From positions 558,001-622,000 of the forward strand of contig NZ_JACOQD010000002.1 of the NCBI RefSeq assembly GCF_014297365.1: a stretch of DNA of 64,000 bases. Reading direction: 5' to 3'. The notes under the pieces are model-generated. The model was not told the DNA's origin. It saw only the letters and a program-made list of their open reading frames with translations, and searched no databases. Every line of letters begins with the position of its first letter. Position 1 is the first letter of the stretch. Below, in pieces: positions 1 to 10,044 of the stretch. The DNA is from Winogradskyella echinorum (lineage in GTDB: Bacteria; Bacteroidota; Bacteroidia; Flavobacteriales; Flavobacteriaceae). Both the position numbers and the translations under genes were made by a program.

Positions 1-129
1 TACAATTCCAAGCGCTCCAGATGGCATATCTTCATTTTCGTCTGAGAGTTGTTTAAAGCTAAATGAGTTATCTGCTTGCGAGTATCCTAATAAAATATTT
101 AAAATAAAAAATATAGTAAATAAACGCAT
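1..129 (-). CDS. N-terminus of an unknown secreted protein (cut by window edge)
   Basis: Reading leftward from an ATG at 127-129, the frame is open for 43 codons to the window edge. The first 18 residues form a signal peptide (MRLFTIFFILNILLGYSQ) with a basic start, a hydrophobic core and the S-Q cleavage end common in Flavobacteria. The mature part begins ADNSFSFKQLSDENEDMPSG. I do not recognise the family from so short a piece. It lies downstream of, and on the same strand as, the aminotransferase gene with about 86 nt between them, so co-transcription is possible. Confidence 0.6.
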   Translation of the reverse strand, partial: MRLFTIFFILNILLGYSQADNSFSFKQLSDENEDMPSGALGIV

Positions 130-215
130 ATAAGTAATTGATAATTATAGATATAATTTAACAATAAATTTACTAAAACAACTATACTTATGTGAAATTT
201 GAGAATTTTGTGTAA

Positions 216-1409
216 TTATAGTACAGCTTTCACTAACATAACCATCTTCTCAGCGCGTTCTCTTACCTCATCTTCCGTCCACGATAGTTTAATCAAGCAA
301 GAAATGTTACGGGCTATCCAATGATCGGATTGCTCATAGGATTTGGTTTTTAGATACTCTAAACCATCTTTTACTTCCTTTGAAATTGGAAACAAAGATT
401 TCAACTCTTTAAGATGATCCCATTTTCTTATGTAATGCCAATTGTTATGGTAGTAATTCCAACACACATCAACGCCATTTGCTTTAAATGCTTCTGCAAC
501 CTTTTGACCAGATACAGCATTTGGCATAAAGAAGTTTAAAAAAGCATAGCTTTCTTCACCGCCTTCAGGCACAGTTCTAAATGTAACTCCAGGCAATTTA
601 GCCAATGCGTTTCTTAAAATTGTATAGTTACGTTTTTGAATTTTAATAAATTCTGGTAATCGTCTCACTTGCGCCAAACCAACAGCAGCATGTAATTCTG
701 AAATTCTAAAATTATATCCTAAAAAAGGATGTGTTTCTGCACCTCTGTCATTACCAATATGATCGTGACCATGATCGCTGTAATGATCTGCCTTGATATA
801 ATAGTCTTTATTATTGGTTACGACTGCTCCGCCTTCGCCACAAGTAATTGTTTTTACAAAATCAAATGAAAAACAACCCAGATCAGCAATGCTTCCTAAT
901 GGTTTTCCTTTATATGATCCACCAATGGCTTGGCATGCATCTTCAATAAATATTAAATTATGTGTCTGACAAACCGTTCTTAATGTATCCATATCTGCCA
1001 TACTTCCACACATTTGTACAACCATAACTGCCTTAGTTTTTGGTGTTATTGCAGCGTCAACAGCTTTTGGGTCTAAGGTTAAGGTATCGTCAATATCTAC
1101 CATTATTGGGATAGCTCCTAGCATCATTATGGCTTCAAAACTTGCAACAAATGTAAAAGTTGGCATTATCACCTCATCACCTGCTCCTACTCCTGCAGAA
1201 GCCAATGCAACAGAAACAGCAGCTGTGCCGCTAGATACTAACTGTACATAATTAGATTGAAATGTTTTTGCTAATTCGGTTTCTAGTTCTTTAGCTTTCC
1301 AGTGGCCATTTCTCATACCATCAAAACCATACCGCATTAACACTCCATTTTCTAGTACATCGTTAACTTCTTTACGTTCTAAATCACTAAATAATTCGAA
1401 TCCTGGCAT
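216..1409 (-). CDS. DegT/DnrJ/EryC1/StrS-family PLP aminotransferase
   Basis: The 397-residue length and sequence fit the DegT/DnrJ/EryC1/StrS sugar-aminotransferase fold. The PLP Schiff-base lysine is expected at K186 in the FVKTITCGEGG motif. The PLP-nitrogen aspartate is D157 in EDACQAIGG, and the substrate-binding SSGTAAV segment is at residues 59-65. Members usually aminate keto-sugars or related cyclic ketones. An N-terminal FELFSDLERKEV stretch and a central HDHIGNDRGAET segment are typical of a Bacteroidota branch whose substrate I cannot name. No sugar-nucleotide genes are adjacent, so the pathway is open. It is followed by the secreted-protein gene at 129 and preceded by a nitroreductase on the same strand. 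Confidence 0.9.
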   Translation of the reverse strand: MPGFELFSDLERKEVNDVLENGVLMRYGFDGMRNGHWKAKELETELAKTFQSNYVQLVSSGTAAVSVALASAGVGAGDEVIMPTFTFVASFEAIMMLGAIPIMVDIDDTLTLDPKAVDAAITPKTKAVMVVQMCGSMADMDTLRTVCQTHNLIFIEDACQAIGGSYKGKPLGSIADLGCFSFDFVKTITCGEGGAVVTNNKDYYIKADHYSDHGHDHIGNDRGAETHPFLGYNFRISELHAAVGLAQVRRLPEFIKIQKRNYTILRNALAKLPGVTFRTVPEGGEESYAFLNFFMPNAVSGQKVAEAFKANGVDVCWNYYHNNWHYIRKWDHLKELKSLFPISKEVKDGLEYLKTKSYEQSDHWIARNISCLIKLSWTEDEVRERAEKMVMLVKAVL

Positions 1410-1486
1410 ATAATTGGGAGAAAATTAAAATTGAATTTACTTTTGAAACTATACTCTTTTGAGTTTTTTATCAATTATATCAAAAC

Positions 1487-2116
1487 CTATAATTCTATAA
1501 TGGTTTCTGATAATTGTTTCCTTACTTTTTTAAAGTCTGCAAACATGTCGTCTTTAGCTCTATAACCAACTGGCAATAACAACACCGATTTTAAACCATG
1601 TGCTTCTAGACCTAAAGCTTTATCTAAATCAGCTGGCATAAAACCTTCCATCGGACAACTATCAATCTCTTCAATGGCACAAACCGTCATCAAATTGCCT
1701 AAAGCAATATAGGCTTGTTTTGTTGCCCAACCTATTTTCTTGTCTAATGGCATACCTTCAATAGTAGATTTCATCTGCGCTTTAAAAGGATCTAAAATAT
1801 TGTCTGGTGTATTCCTAATAGCTTTAATTGTATCAAAATGCTTATTTACATCTTCTTCGTCTATAATTGTCTGAATGCAAAGTACCAATAAATGAGACGA
1901 ATCTACCACTTGTCGTTGTCCATAAGATACTTTTACTAAATGCTCTCTAATCTGCTTATCTCCTACAACGACTAGCTTTAATGTTTGAAGTCCATATGAT
2001 AATGCTGTAAGATTAAATGCCTCCTTTAGAGTCAATAGTTTTTCATCAGAAAGTTGCTTTGTAGTATCAAACTTTTTGGTGGCATAACGCCATTGTAACT
2101 TTTCAATTATCGACAT
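1487..2116 (-). CDS. NAD(P)H-dependent nitroreductase family oxidoreductase
   Basis: This 209-residue protein has the nitroreductase (NfsB-like) fold. The N-terminal 'LQWRYATKKFD' supplies the R-(Y/R)-(S/A)-x-(K/R)-x-F flavin phosphate contact. The helix 'KQAYIALGNLMTVCAIEEIDSCPMEGF' (about residues 133-158) is the conserved dimer and FMN-binding region. The C-terminal 'LPVGYR' is the late family motif. Such enzymes use FMN and NAD(P)H to reduce nitro groups, quinones or flavins in the cytoplasm, and the natural substrate cannot be told from sequence. It lies 77 nt upstream of the aminotransferase gene on the same strand and diverges from the large adhesin gene across a 235-nt AT-rich gap. 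Confidence 0.88.
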   Translation of the reverse strand: MSIIEKLQWRYATKKFDTTKQLSDEKLLTLKEAFNLTALSYGLQTLKLVVVGDKQIREHLVKVSYGQRQVVDSSHLLVLCIQTIIDEEDVNKHFDTIKAIRNTPDNILDPFKAQMKSTIEGMPLDKKIGWATKQAYIALGNLMTVCAIEEIDSCPMEGFMPADLDKALGLEAHGLKSVLLLPVGYRAKDDMFADFKKVRKQLSETIIEL

Positions 2117-2351
2117 AATAACTTTTTTTCAAAAATAAACAATAAATATACTTATATGATAAGAATTAAATAGGCTTTATGGGTAAAATAAAAATTATTG
2201 CTTATTTTTTCAGTTAGTTTCATTTTTAATTGAAAATAGATAAATATTACAACACAATGCATTTTATCGTATTTTTTTGTAGTTTTGTCGATATTATTAA
2301 ATTTTAACATATCTTAAATCTTGTAAGTTTTAGATAAGACCAACATAAAAT

Positions 2352-5300
2352 ATGAATAAAAACTATATTTTAATTTTTGCACTTATATTTTTCTTAAATG
2401 CTTATACACAAGATTTTAGTGCTATATGGAATACTGCTCATACCGAAAACAATTCTACGTTAGACAACCAAATAGAAATCCCTACAAACCCAGCATATAC
2501 CTATAATTATAATGTAGATTGGGGTGATGGTATCACCGATTCTAATGTTACTGGCAACATTACTCATACTTATGCTTCTTCAGGTAGCTACACAATTAAT
2601 ATTTCAGGAACATTTCCTCAGATATATTTTAACAATACAGGAGATAAATTAAAAATTGAAGAAATTCTTAGTTGGGGAACAATACAATGGCTCAGTATGG
2701 AAAATTCATTTTGGGGTTGTACCAATTTAAATTTCGATGCTATTGATGCTCCAGATTTATCACAAGTAACGAGTTTACAGAACATGTTTAGAGAATGTTC
2801 TTCATTTAATGGTATTGTAAATAACTGGAGCACTAATACAATTACCAATATATCTGGAACGTTTGCTTATGCTATAATTTTTAATAGGCCTTTAGACAAT
2901 TGGAATGTAAGCTCCGTTACTGATATGTCAGAAACGTTCTTACAAGCCAGAATTTTTAATGAACCTTTAGATAGCTGGAACACTTCTTCTGTTACAGATA
3001 TGAGTGACATGTTTAACGCTACTTACGACTTTAATCAAAATATAAATAATTGGAGTGTTAATCAAGTAACTAACATGGAACGCATGTTTGCCAATGCAAT
3101 TAATTACAATTCTCCAGTAAATAACTGGAACGTAGCAAATGTTACTACCATGCGTGAAATGTTTGAAGATGCAAGAATTTTTAATCAACCTTTAGATAAT
3201 TGGGATGTAAGTAACGTAACTGATATGTCTGGTATGTTTGATGATGCCGAAGATTTTAATCAACCCATAGAAATTTGGAACGTGGCAAACGTTACAACCA
3301 TGGAGAATATGTTTAAAGAGGCAACAGATTTTAACCAACCACTTAATAACTGGGACGTTGGTAACGTAACTACAATGAGTTACATGTTTGAGAGAACAAC
3401 CACATTTAATCAACCATTAAATAATTGGGATGTTAGTAGTGTTACGGATATGAAAAACATGTTCGATGGTATTTTTGGTTTAACTCCATTCAATCAACCA
3501 TTAGATAATTGGAATACTGCCAATGTAACAAACATGAGTTATATGTTTAGACGATGTGACTTTAATCAACCAATAGAAAATTGGGATGTAAGCAACGTCA
3601 TTAACATGTCTGGAATGTTTAATTATTCACCAAATTTTAATCAACCATTAGAAAATTGGGATGTTTCTAGCGTTACAAACATGTCTAGTATGTTTAATGC
3701 TGCTATACAATTTAATCAACCATTAAACAATTGGACTACAACAGCACTTACTAATATAAGTACAATATTTTTTAATACACCTCTTTTTAACCAACCGCTA
3801 GATAATTGGGACGTAAGTAATGTTACTAATATGAATAACGCGTTTAATGGTGCTGCAACTTTTAATCAAAACCTTGGAACTTGGAATATTACTAATGTCA
3901 CTAACATGACTAACATGTTAAGTAACTCTAACCTTACTTTAGAAAATTACGACAATACTCTCATAGGTTGGGCAGCTCAAAGTGTACAAAATAATGTCTC
4001 ATTAGGAGCTCTTTCGCTTACTTATTGCGACAGTTTAAATGAAAGACAAGACCTTATCGATAATCATAACTGGACTATTACTGGAGACAGTGTGGATTGC
4101 TCTTATGTAATTTGTACAAATATAGTTTCTCCAATAGATGGAGACCTTAACGTACCAGCAAACTCAAACATAATTTGGGATCCTGCACCAAATGCAACAG
4201 GTTATTACGTAAGCATACGTCGAGAAGATGATATGGGTAATGTATTACAGGTAATTTTTGACAATGAAGATGTTGGTAACGTGGTAAGTGTCACTTTTAC
4301 TAACGAGTTTCTACCTGGTGATAATGTATATGTGACAGTAATACCTTATAATGAAGAAGGGCCAGCTGTTGGATGTGAAGAAATATATTTTAAAACGGTC
4401 GAAAGCTGGGTTAATAGTCCTGATGCCTTTAAACTAACTTACGATACACAACTTCAATTTAGCAATCAAACAACACCAATTAACCAACTTAAACTTCAAA
4501 CAAGATCTGGAATAATTTATAATTTCTCTATTGATTGGGGAGATGGGCAATATGATAATAATGTTACTGGTGATATTACGCATACCTATTTAAATCCAGG
4601 TATATATACAATCAGTATTATAGGAGATTTTCCGGCACCAAGACACGAAGAATTTAATAGCGATTCATACAAATTGTTATCTATTGATCAATGGGGAACA
4701 CAGGTATGGGAAAGTATGCAAGGAGCATTTGCTGGTTGTACCAATATGGAATACATGGCTACAGACATACCCAATCTTTCTAATGTTACGGATATGAGCA
4801 GAATGTTTATTGTCTGTAGAAATTTTGATGGTAATATCAATAATTGGGATGTTAGCAATGTTACTAATATGTATGGAATGTTTGGAGTTGCAGAAATTTT
4901 CAATCAACCGCTCAATACTTGGGACGTAAGTAATGTCACTAATATGTCATTAATGTTTTTCAGAACCGATTTGTTTGACCAAAATATTGATAATTGGAAT
5001 ACAGCCAATGTTACAAATATGTATAGAATGTTTGAAGATGCAGAAGCTTTTAACCAAACAATAGATAGCTGGGATGTTGGTAATGTTACTACTATGGAAA
5101 GTATGTTTAAGCGTGCCACTGCTTTTAATCAATCTTTAAATAACTGGAATGTTAGTAGTGTTGAAAGCATGGAAGATATGTTTGAGTCTGCTACAGCTTA
5201 TAATAGTGATATAAGCAATTGGGATGTTAGCAATGTAACTACCATGCAAAGTATGTTTAGTTCTGCTAGTGCTTTTAATCAACCCATATCTCTATGGGAC

Positions 5301-8300
5301 GTTAGTAATGTGCTTAACATGAGTCAAATGTTTACAAGTGCTACAAACTTTAATCAACCTATAAATAATTGGAATGTTAGTAGTGTTGTTACTACCAGTT
5401 ATATGTTTTCTTCTGCAACTTCTTTTAATCAACCTTTAGATCTTTGGGATGTATCCTCAGTAACTAATATGTCCGGAATGTTTAGAAGTGCGTCATCATT
5501 TAATCAAAATATTAATAATTGGAATGTTACTAATGTTATAACTACCGCTAATATGTTCGAAAATGCTATTGTATTTAACGAACCTTTAGATCAATGGGAT
5601 GTTAACTCGGTAGTAAACATGAGTTCTATGTTTAAAGGTGCAACCATTTTTAATCAACCCATAGATAATTGGGACGTAAGTGCGGTTGCAACGATGTCTT
5701 CTATGTTTGAAAATGCTACAAGCTTTAATCAACCATTAAACTCGTGGGATGTTAGTTCTGTAACCCTTACCGACGCTATGTTTAAAGGTGCAACCGTTTT
5801 TAATAATCCAATAAACAATTGGGATGTAGCCTCTGTAACAAATATGTTGTCTATGTTCGAAGATGCTATTGCATTCGATCAACCATTAAATAATTGGGAT
5901 ACAGGAGAGGTTCTTAACATGCAACAAATGTTTAAAGGAGCTACTTTATTCAATCAAGATATTGATGCTTGGGATGTATCTTTTGTTACTACAATGGAAG
6001 AAATGTTTAGAAATGCCACAACCTATAACCAAACTATGAATAGTTGGAATGTGGCTTCTGTTGCAACAATGGAAGGAATGTTTGAAGATGCAATAGCATT
6101 TAATAGTGAAATAAATAGCTGGAATGTGCGAGGTGTATTAACAATGAAAAATATGTTTTATGGAGCATCTGCATTTAATCAAACATTAAACAACTGGCGT
6201 GTTACAGGTGTACAAAGCATGGAAAACATGTTTAGAGATGCCATCTCATATAACCAATCTATGGATGCTTGGAATATTGGTACAACAAACATGCGAAGTA
6301 TGTTTAGAGATGCTTCTTCATTTAATCAAAACCTAGTCGATTGGGATATTAGTAATATTACAAATGCTACTAATATGCTAGATGACACAGCATTAACTAG
6401 AGAAAACTACGATGCTACATTAATTGCTTGGTCAGAACTCACATTAACTCCTGGACTTACATTAGGTGCAGACTCATTGCTTTACTGTGATGCATTGCAA
6501 CAACGACAGTCTATTATAGATAATTTTGGTTGGACAATAATTGGAGACATTTTAGATTGTCCAATTCCAGAATGTACCCAATTAGTTTTACCATTAAATG
6601 GAGCAACAGATGTCCCCGTAAATACCAATTTAACTTGGGAAGATGTACTTTTTGCAAATGGTTATAAATTAGAAATTACTATACAACCTAGTGGCACTGT
6701 TATTAATGAAACCTTAGGTGATGTAACCGTGTATGAATTTGATACGGATTTTACTGGTGGTGAAACCGTTTATGTAACCATTATTCCTTTTAACGATAAT
6801 GGAGATGCTATAGGACCTTGTACTGAAGAAAGCTTTACAATATCAAGTGATCCTGCAACCATTCCAGATTGTACAAATCTTACTTTACCATTAAATGGTG
6901 ATACTGAAGTTGAAGTTAATACAGATATTAGCTGGTCACCTATTACCAATGCTAACGGCTATAATCTAAATGTCGTTACTAATCCTGGTGGAATTATAAT
7001 TGTGAACAATGAAGATGTAGGAAACGTAACAACGTACGATTTTACAACAGACCTACCAGAAGAAACTCAGATTGACGTTACAATAACACCATATAATGAT
7101 GAAGGTAACTCTAACAATTGTACAACAGAAAGCTTTACCACACAAACCATTCCTCGTGCACCACTATGTACAACTATAAGTAGCCCTGTTAATAATGAAA
7201 TAGATGTTGCTATAGATACCAATATTACTTGGAATGCAGTTGCTGATGCAACGGGTTATTTAATTAGTATAGGTACAACAAGTGGTGGAATTGAAGTGGC
7301 TAATAGTATCGATGTTGGTAATATGACCACTTATAATATTCCTAATGACCTTCAAAATAGTAGAACATATTACGTTACTATTATTCCATATAATGCTACT
7401 GGTGATGCAACAGGTTGTAATGAAGAAATCTTCACAACCGAAGACCCAATCTCAACAAGTCCGGTTTGTACAAATCTATCGAGTCCTGTTAATGGAGCCA
7501 CAAATATTGCATTAGATTTAAATCAAATCACTTGGGATATTGCTACCAACGCAACGTCATATAGAATAACAATATCTGGTACAGCAAATAATGATATTAC
7601 CAATTTTGAAACCACCGACACCTTCTACAATTTCGCTAATACTTTTGTAAATGGTGAAGTTGTATCTGTTACAATTATTCCGTTTAATGCTACTGAAAGT
7701 GCTACAGGATGTACTACTGAAAGTTTCACAATAATCCCTGAAACGCCTAATTGTACTACTTTGTCTAGTCCTTTAGATGGAGCAACGAATATTGCTACAG
7801 ACTTAAACCAAATTACTTGGAATACTATTGCAAATGCAACAAGCTACAAAGTAACTATTACTGGAACAGCCAATAATAATGTCACAGATTTTGAAACAAC
7901 AGATACCTTCTACAATTTCGCCAATACATTTATAAATGACGAAGTGGTAACTGTAACTATAGTACCAATTAACCAAACTATTGAAACTACTGGTTGTACT
8001 TCTGAGAGCTTTACTATAATTCCTGAAACACCAAGTTGTACAGCACTTGCAAGTCCTTTAGATGGAGCAACGAATATTGCTACAGACTTAAACCAAATTA
8101 CATGGAATTCAATAGCAAATGCAACAAGTTACATAGTAACAATAACAGGTACAACGAACAACGATATTACTGATTTCGAAACAACCGACACCTTCTACAA
8201 TTTCACAAATACATTTGTAAATAGTGAAGTCGTCTCCGTTACTATTATTCCAATAGACGGACCTGTTGAAGCTGCTGGTTGTACTACTGAAAGTTTCACA

Positions 8301-10040
8301 ATAATCCCAGAAACGCCAACTTGTACTAACTTGTCTAGTCCTTTAGATGGTGAAACTAATGTTGCTGTAGATTTAAACCAAATCTCTTGGAATGCTGTTG
8401 CAAATGCAACGAGCTATAAAGTAACTATTACTGGAACAGCAAATAATAATATCACAGATTTTGAAACAACAGATACCTTCTACAATTTCGCCAATACATT
8501 TATAAATGACGAAGTGGTAACTGTAACTATTATTCCAGATAATCAAGGTGTTGAAGCTTCTGGTTGTACTTCTGAGAGTTTTACAATAATTCCAGAAATA
8601 CCAGATTGTACAACACTTACGAGTCCTTTAGATGGAGCAACAAATATTGCTACAGACTTAAACCAAATTACATGGAATGCTGTAACTAATGCAACAAGCT
8701 ATAGAATAACAATATCTGGTACAGCCAACAACGATATTACCAATTTTGAAACAACAGATACCTTTTACAATTTCACAAATACATTTGTAAATAGTGAAGT
8801 TGTCTCCGTTACTATTATTCCAATAGACGGAACTGTTGAAGCTGCTGGTTGTACTTTTGAAAGTTTCACAATAATCCCTGAAACACCAACTTGTACTAAC
8901 TTGTCTAGTCCTTTATATGGTGAAACTAATGTTGCTGTAGATTTAAACCAGATCACTTGGAATGCTGTTGCAAATGCAACAAGCTACAAAGTAACTATTA
9001 CAGGAACAGCCAATAATAATGTTACAGATTTTGAAACAACAGATACCTTCTACAATTTCGCCAATACATTTATAAATGACGAAGTGGTAACTGTAACTAT
9101 CGTTCCAGTTAATCAAGGTGTTGAAGCTTCTGGTTGTACTTCTGAGAGTTTTACAATAATTCCTGAAACACCAGATTGTACAACGCTTGCAAGCCCTTTA
9201 GATGGCGCTACAGATATTGAAACAGATTTAAATGAAATCACTTGGAATTCAATAGCAAATGCAACTAGTTATAAAATAACAATATCTGGTACAGCAAACA
9301 ACGATATTACTGATTTTGAAACAACAGACACCTTCTACAATTTCACCAATTTATTTTTAAACAATGAGATTGTAACTGTAAAAATTATTCCTTTAAATGG
9401 AATCGTTGAGGCAGTTGGTTGCGCTTCAGAAATATTCGAAATTGTAAAAACACCAATCTGTACAGAACTTCTTAGTCCATACGATGGTGAAACAGATGTA
9501 GCTATAGAAACTGACTTAACATGGGAATCTATTTCAAACGCTGAAGGCTATATTTTATCTGTAGGCACAGTATCTGGTGGTACAGATATTGTAAATAATT
9601 TAAATGTAGGTTTCACAACATCTTATAGTTTCAATGATGATTTACAAAGTATAACAACGTATTACGTTTCCATCATTCCTTATAACATAAACGGAGAAGC
9701 TGAAAATTGTTCAGAAAGTCAATTTACTACTTTATTAGTTCCAAAAAATGATGTGAAATACGGATTTTCACCAAATGGAGATGGTACTAACGATTTCTGG
9801 CACATTGAAGGCATAGAAGATCATCCAAATAACACAGTAAGTATTTATAATCGATGGGGAGATTTAGTTTTTCAGATTGATGATTATAATAATACATCTA
9901 ATGTCTTTAGAGGAGTTGCAAATAAAAAGACAAAAATGGGTGCAGGTAAACTACCAGATGGCACCTATTTCTTTCAATTTTCAATTAGCGGAGAGCATAA
10001 TTTTAAAACATTAGAAGGTTACGTTGTTATAAAAAGATAA
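2352..10040 (+). CDS. Giant T9SS-secreted repeat adhesin (BspA/DUF285 repeats, Fn3-like array)
   Basis: A 2562-residue surface protein. Residues 1-20 are a signal peptide ending NAYTQ. Two similar N-terminal modules follow. Each starts with a PKD-like strand pattern (VDWGDG...THTY, about residues 50-85 and 705-755), then many 25-residue BspA-type DUF285 repeats of the form FNQPLDNWDVSNVTxMSxMF (about residues 117-547 and 780-1350). A fibronectin-III-like domain separates them (about 587-684). A long Fn3-like array fills about 1403-2460. The C-terminus (about 2463-2562, FSPNGDGTNDFWHIEG...YNRWGDLVFQ) is the gliding-motility type B sorting domain used by the type IX secretion system. The next gene, 4 nt downstream, encodes a PorP/SprF-like protein, the usual partner of such SprB-like adhesins. 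Role: cell-surface attachment or gliding, inferred. Confidence 0.92.
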   Translation: MNKNYILIFALIFFLNAYTQDFSAIWNTAHTENNSTLDNQIEIPTNPAYTYNYNVDWGDGITDSNVTGNITHTYASSGSYTINISGTFPQIYFNNTGDKLKIEEILSWGTIQWLSMENSFWGCTNLNFDAIDAPDLSQVTSLQNMFRECSSFNGIVNNWSTNTITNISGTFAYAIIFNRPLDNWNVSSVTDMSETFLQARIFNEPLDSWNTSSVTDMSDMFNATYDFNQNINNWSVNQVTNMERMFANAINYNSPVNNWNVANVTTMREMFEDARIFNQPLDNWDVSNVTDMSGMFDDAEDFNQPIEIWNVANVTTMENMFKEATDFNQPLNNWDVGNVTTMSYMFERTTTFNQPLNNWDVSSVTDMKNMFDGIFGLTPFNQPLDNWNTANVTNMSYMFRRCDFNQPIENWDVSNVINMSGMFNYSPNFNQPLENWDVSSVTNMSSMFNAAIQFNQPLNNWTTTALTNISTIFFNTPLFNQPLDNWDVSNVTNMNNAFNGAATFNQNLGTWNITNVTNMTNMLSNSNLTLENYDNTLIGWAAQSVQNNVSLGALSLTYCDSLNERQDLIDNHNWTITGDSVDCSYVICTNIVSPIDGDLNVPANSNIIWDPAPNATGYYVSIRREDDMGNVLQVIFDNEDVGNVVSVTFTNEFLPGDNVYVTVIPYNEEGPAVGCEEIYFKTVESWVNSPDAFKLTYDTQLQFSNQTTPINQLKLQTRSGIIYNFSIDWGDGQYDNNVTGDITHTYLNPGIYTISIIGDFPAPRHEEFNSDSYKLLSIDQWGTQVWESMQGAFAGCTNMEYMATDIPNLSNVTDMSRMFIVCRNFDGNINNWDVSNVTNMYGMFGVAEIFNQPLNTWDVSNVTNMSLMFFRTDLFDQNIDNWNTANVTNMYRMFEDAEAFNQTIDSWDVGNVTTMESMFKRATAFNQSLNNWNVSSVESMEDMFESATAYNSDISNWDVSNVTTMQSMFSSASAFNQPISLWDVSNVLNMSQMFTSATNFNQPINNWNVSSVVTTSYMFSSATSFNQPLDLWDVSSVTNMSGMFRSASSFNQNINNWNVTNVITTANMFENAIVFNEPLDQWDVNSVVNMSSMFKGATIFNQPIDNWDVSAVATMSSMFENATSFNQPLNSWDVSSVTLTDAMFKGATVFNNPINNWDVASVTNMLSMFEDAIAFDQPLNNWDTGEVLNMQQMFKGATLFNQDIDAWDVSFVTTMEEMFRNATTYNQTMNSWNVASVATMEGMFEDAIAFNSEINSWNVRGVLTMKNMFYGASAFNQTLNNWRVTGVQSMENMFRDAISYNQSMDAWNIGTTNMRSMFRDASSFNQNLVDWDISNITNATNMLDDTALTRENYDATLIAWSELTLTPGLTLGADSLLYCDALQQRQSIIDNFGWTIIGDILDCPIPECTQLVLPLNGATDVPVNTNLTWEDVLFANGYKLEITIQPSGTVINETLGDVTVYEFDTDFTGGETVYVTIIPFNDNGDAIGPCTEESFTISSDPATIPDCTNLTLPLNGDTEVEVNTDISWSPITNANGYNLNVVTNPGGIIIVNNEDVGNVTTYDFTTDLPEETQIDVTITPYNDEGNSNNCTTESFTTQTIPRAPLCTTISSPVNNEIDVAIDTNITWNAVADATGYLISIGTTSGGIEVANSIDVGNMTTYNIPNDLQNSRTYYVTIIPYNATGDATGCNEEIFTTEDPISTSPVCTNLSSPVNGATNIALDLNQITWDIATNATSYRITISGTANNDITNFETTDTFYNFANTFVNGEVVSVTIIPFNATESATGCTTESFTIIPETPNCTTLSSPLDGATNIATDLNQITWNTIANATSYKVTITGTANNNVTDFETTDTFYNFANTFINDEVVTVTIVPINQTIETTGCTSESFTIIPETPSCTALASPLDGATNIATDLNQITWNSIANATSYIVTITGTTNNDITDFETTDTFYNFTNTFVNSEVVSVTIIPIDGPVEAAGCTTESFTIIPETPTCTNLSSPLDGETNVAVDLNQISWNAVANATSYKVTITGTANNNITDFETTDTFYNFANTFINDEVVTVTIIPDNQGVEASGCTSESFTIIPEIPDCTTLTSPLDGATNIATDLNQITWNAVTNATSYRITISGTANNDITNFETTDTFYNFTNTFVNSEVVSVTIIPIDGTVEAAGCTFESFTIIPETPTCTNLSSPLYGETNVAVDLNQITWNAVANATSYKVTITGTANNNVTDFETTDTFYNFANTFINDEVVTVTIVPVNQGVEASGCTSESFTIIPETPDCTTLASPLDGATDIETDLNEITWNSIANATSYKITISGTANNDITDFETTDTFYNFTNLFLNNEIVTVKIIPLNGIVEAVGCASEIFEIVKTPICTELLSPYDGETDVAIETDLTWESISNAEGYILSVGTVSGGTDIVNNLNVGFTTSYSFNDDLQSITTYYVSIIPYNINGEAENCSESQFTTLLVPKNDVKYGFSPNGDGTNDFWHIEGIEDHPNNTVSIYNRWGDLVFQIDDYNNTSNVFRGVANKKTKMGAGKLPDGTYFFQFSISGEHNFKTLEGYVVIKR
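7468..9460 (+). repeat. Tandem array of about seven 285-bp Fn3-like coding repeats, alternating A/B types
   Basis: Inside the adhesin gene, units of about 285 bp (95 residues) start near 7468, 7750, 8035, 8320, 8605, 8890 and 9175. Each begins C-T-x-L-x-S-P and contains the core DFETTDTFYNF. Odd units share the FVNSEVVSVTI type and even units share the FINDEVVTVTI type. The array is therefore also a 570-bp two-unit repeat, with long stretches nearly identical at DNA level. Confidence 0.85.
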
Positions 10041-10044
10041 TTAG

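Noticed and set aside
2618-5132. Several minus-strand open frames of 60-76 codons in the adhesin gene
   Set aside because: They are antisense shadows of the regular 75-bp coding repeat; their spacing and composition follow the repeat and none has a promoter or conserved motif.
2700-6400. Regular repeats that might suggest a CRISPR array
   Set aside because: Repeats are 75 bp, in frame, without unique spacers of equal length, and encode BspA-type sequence.
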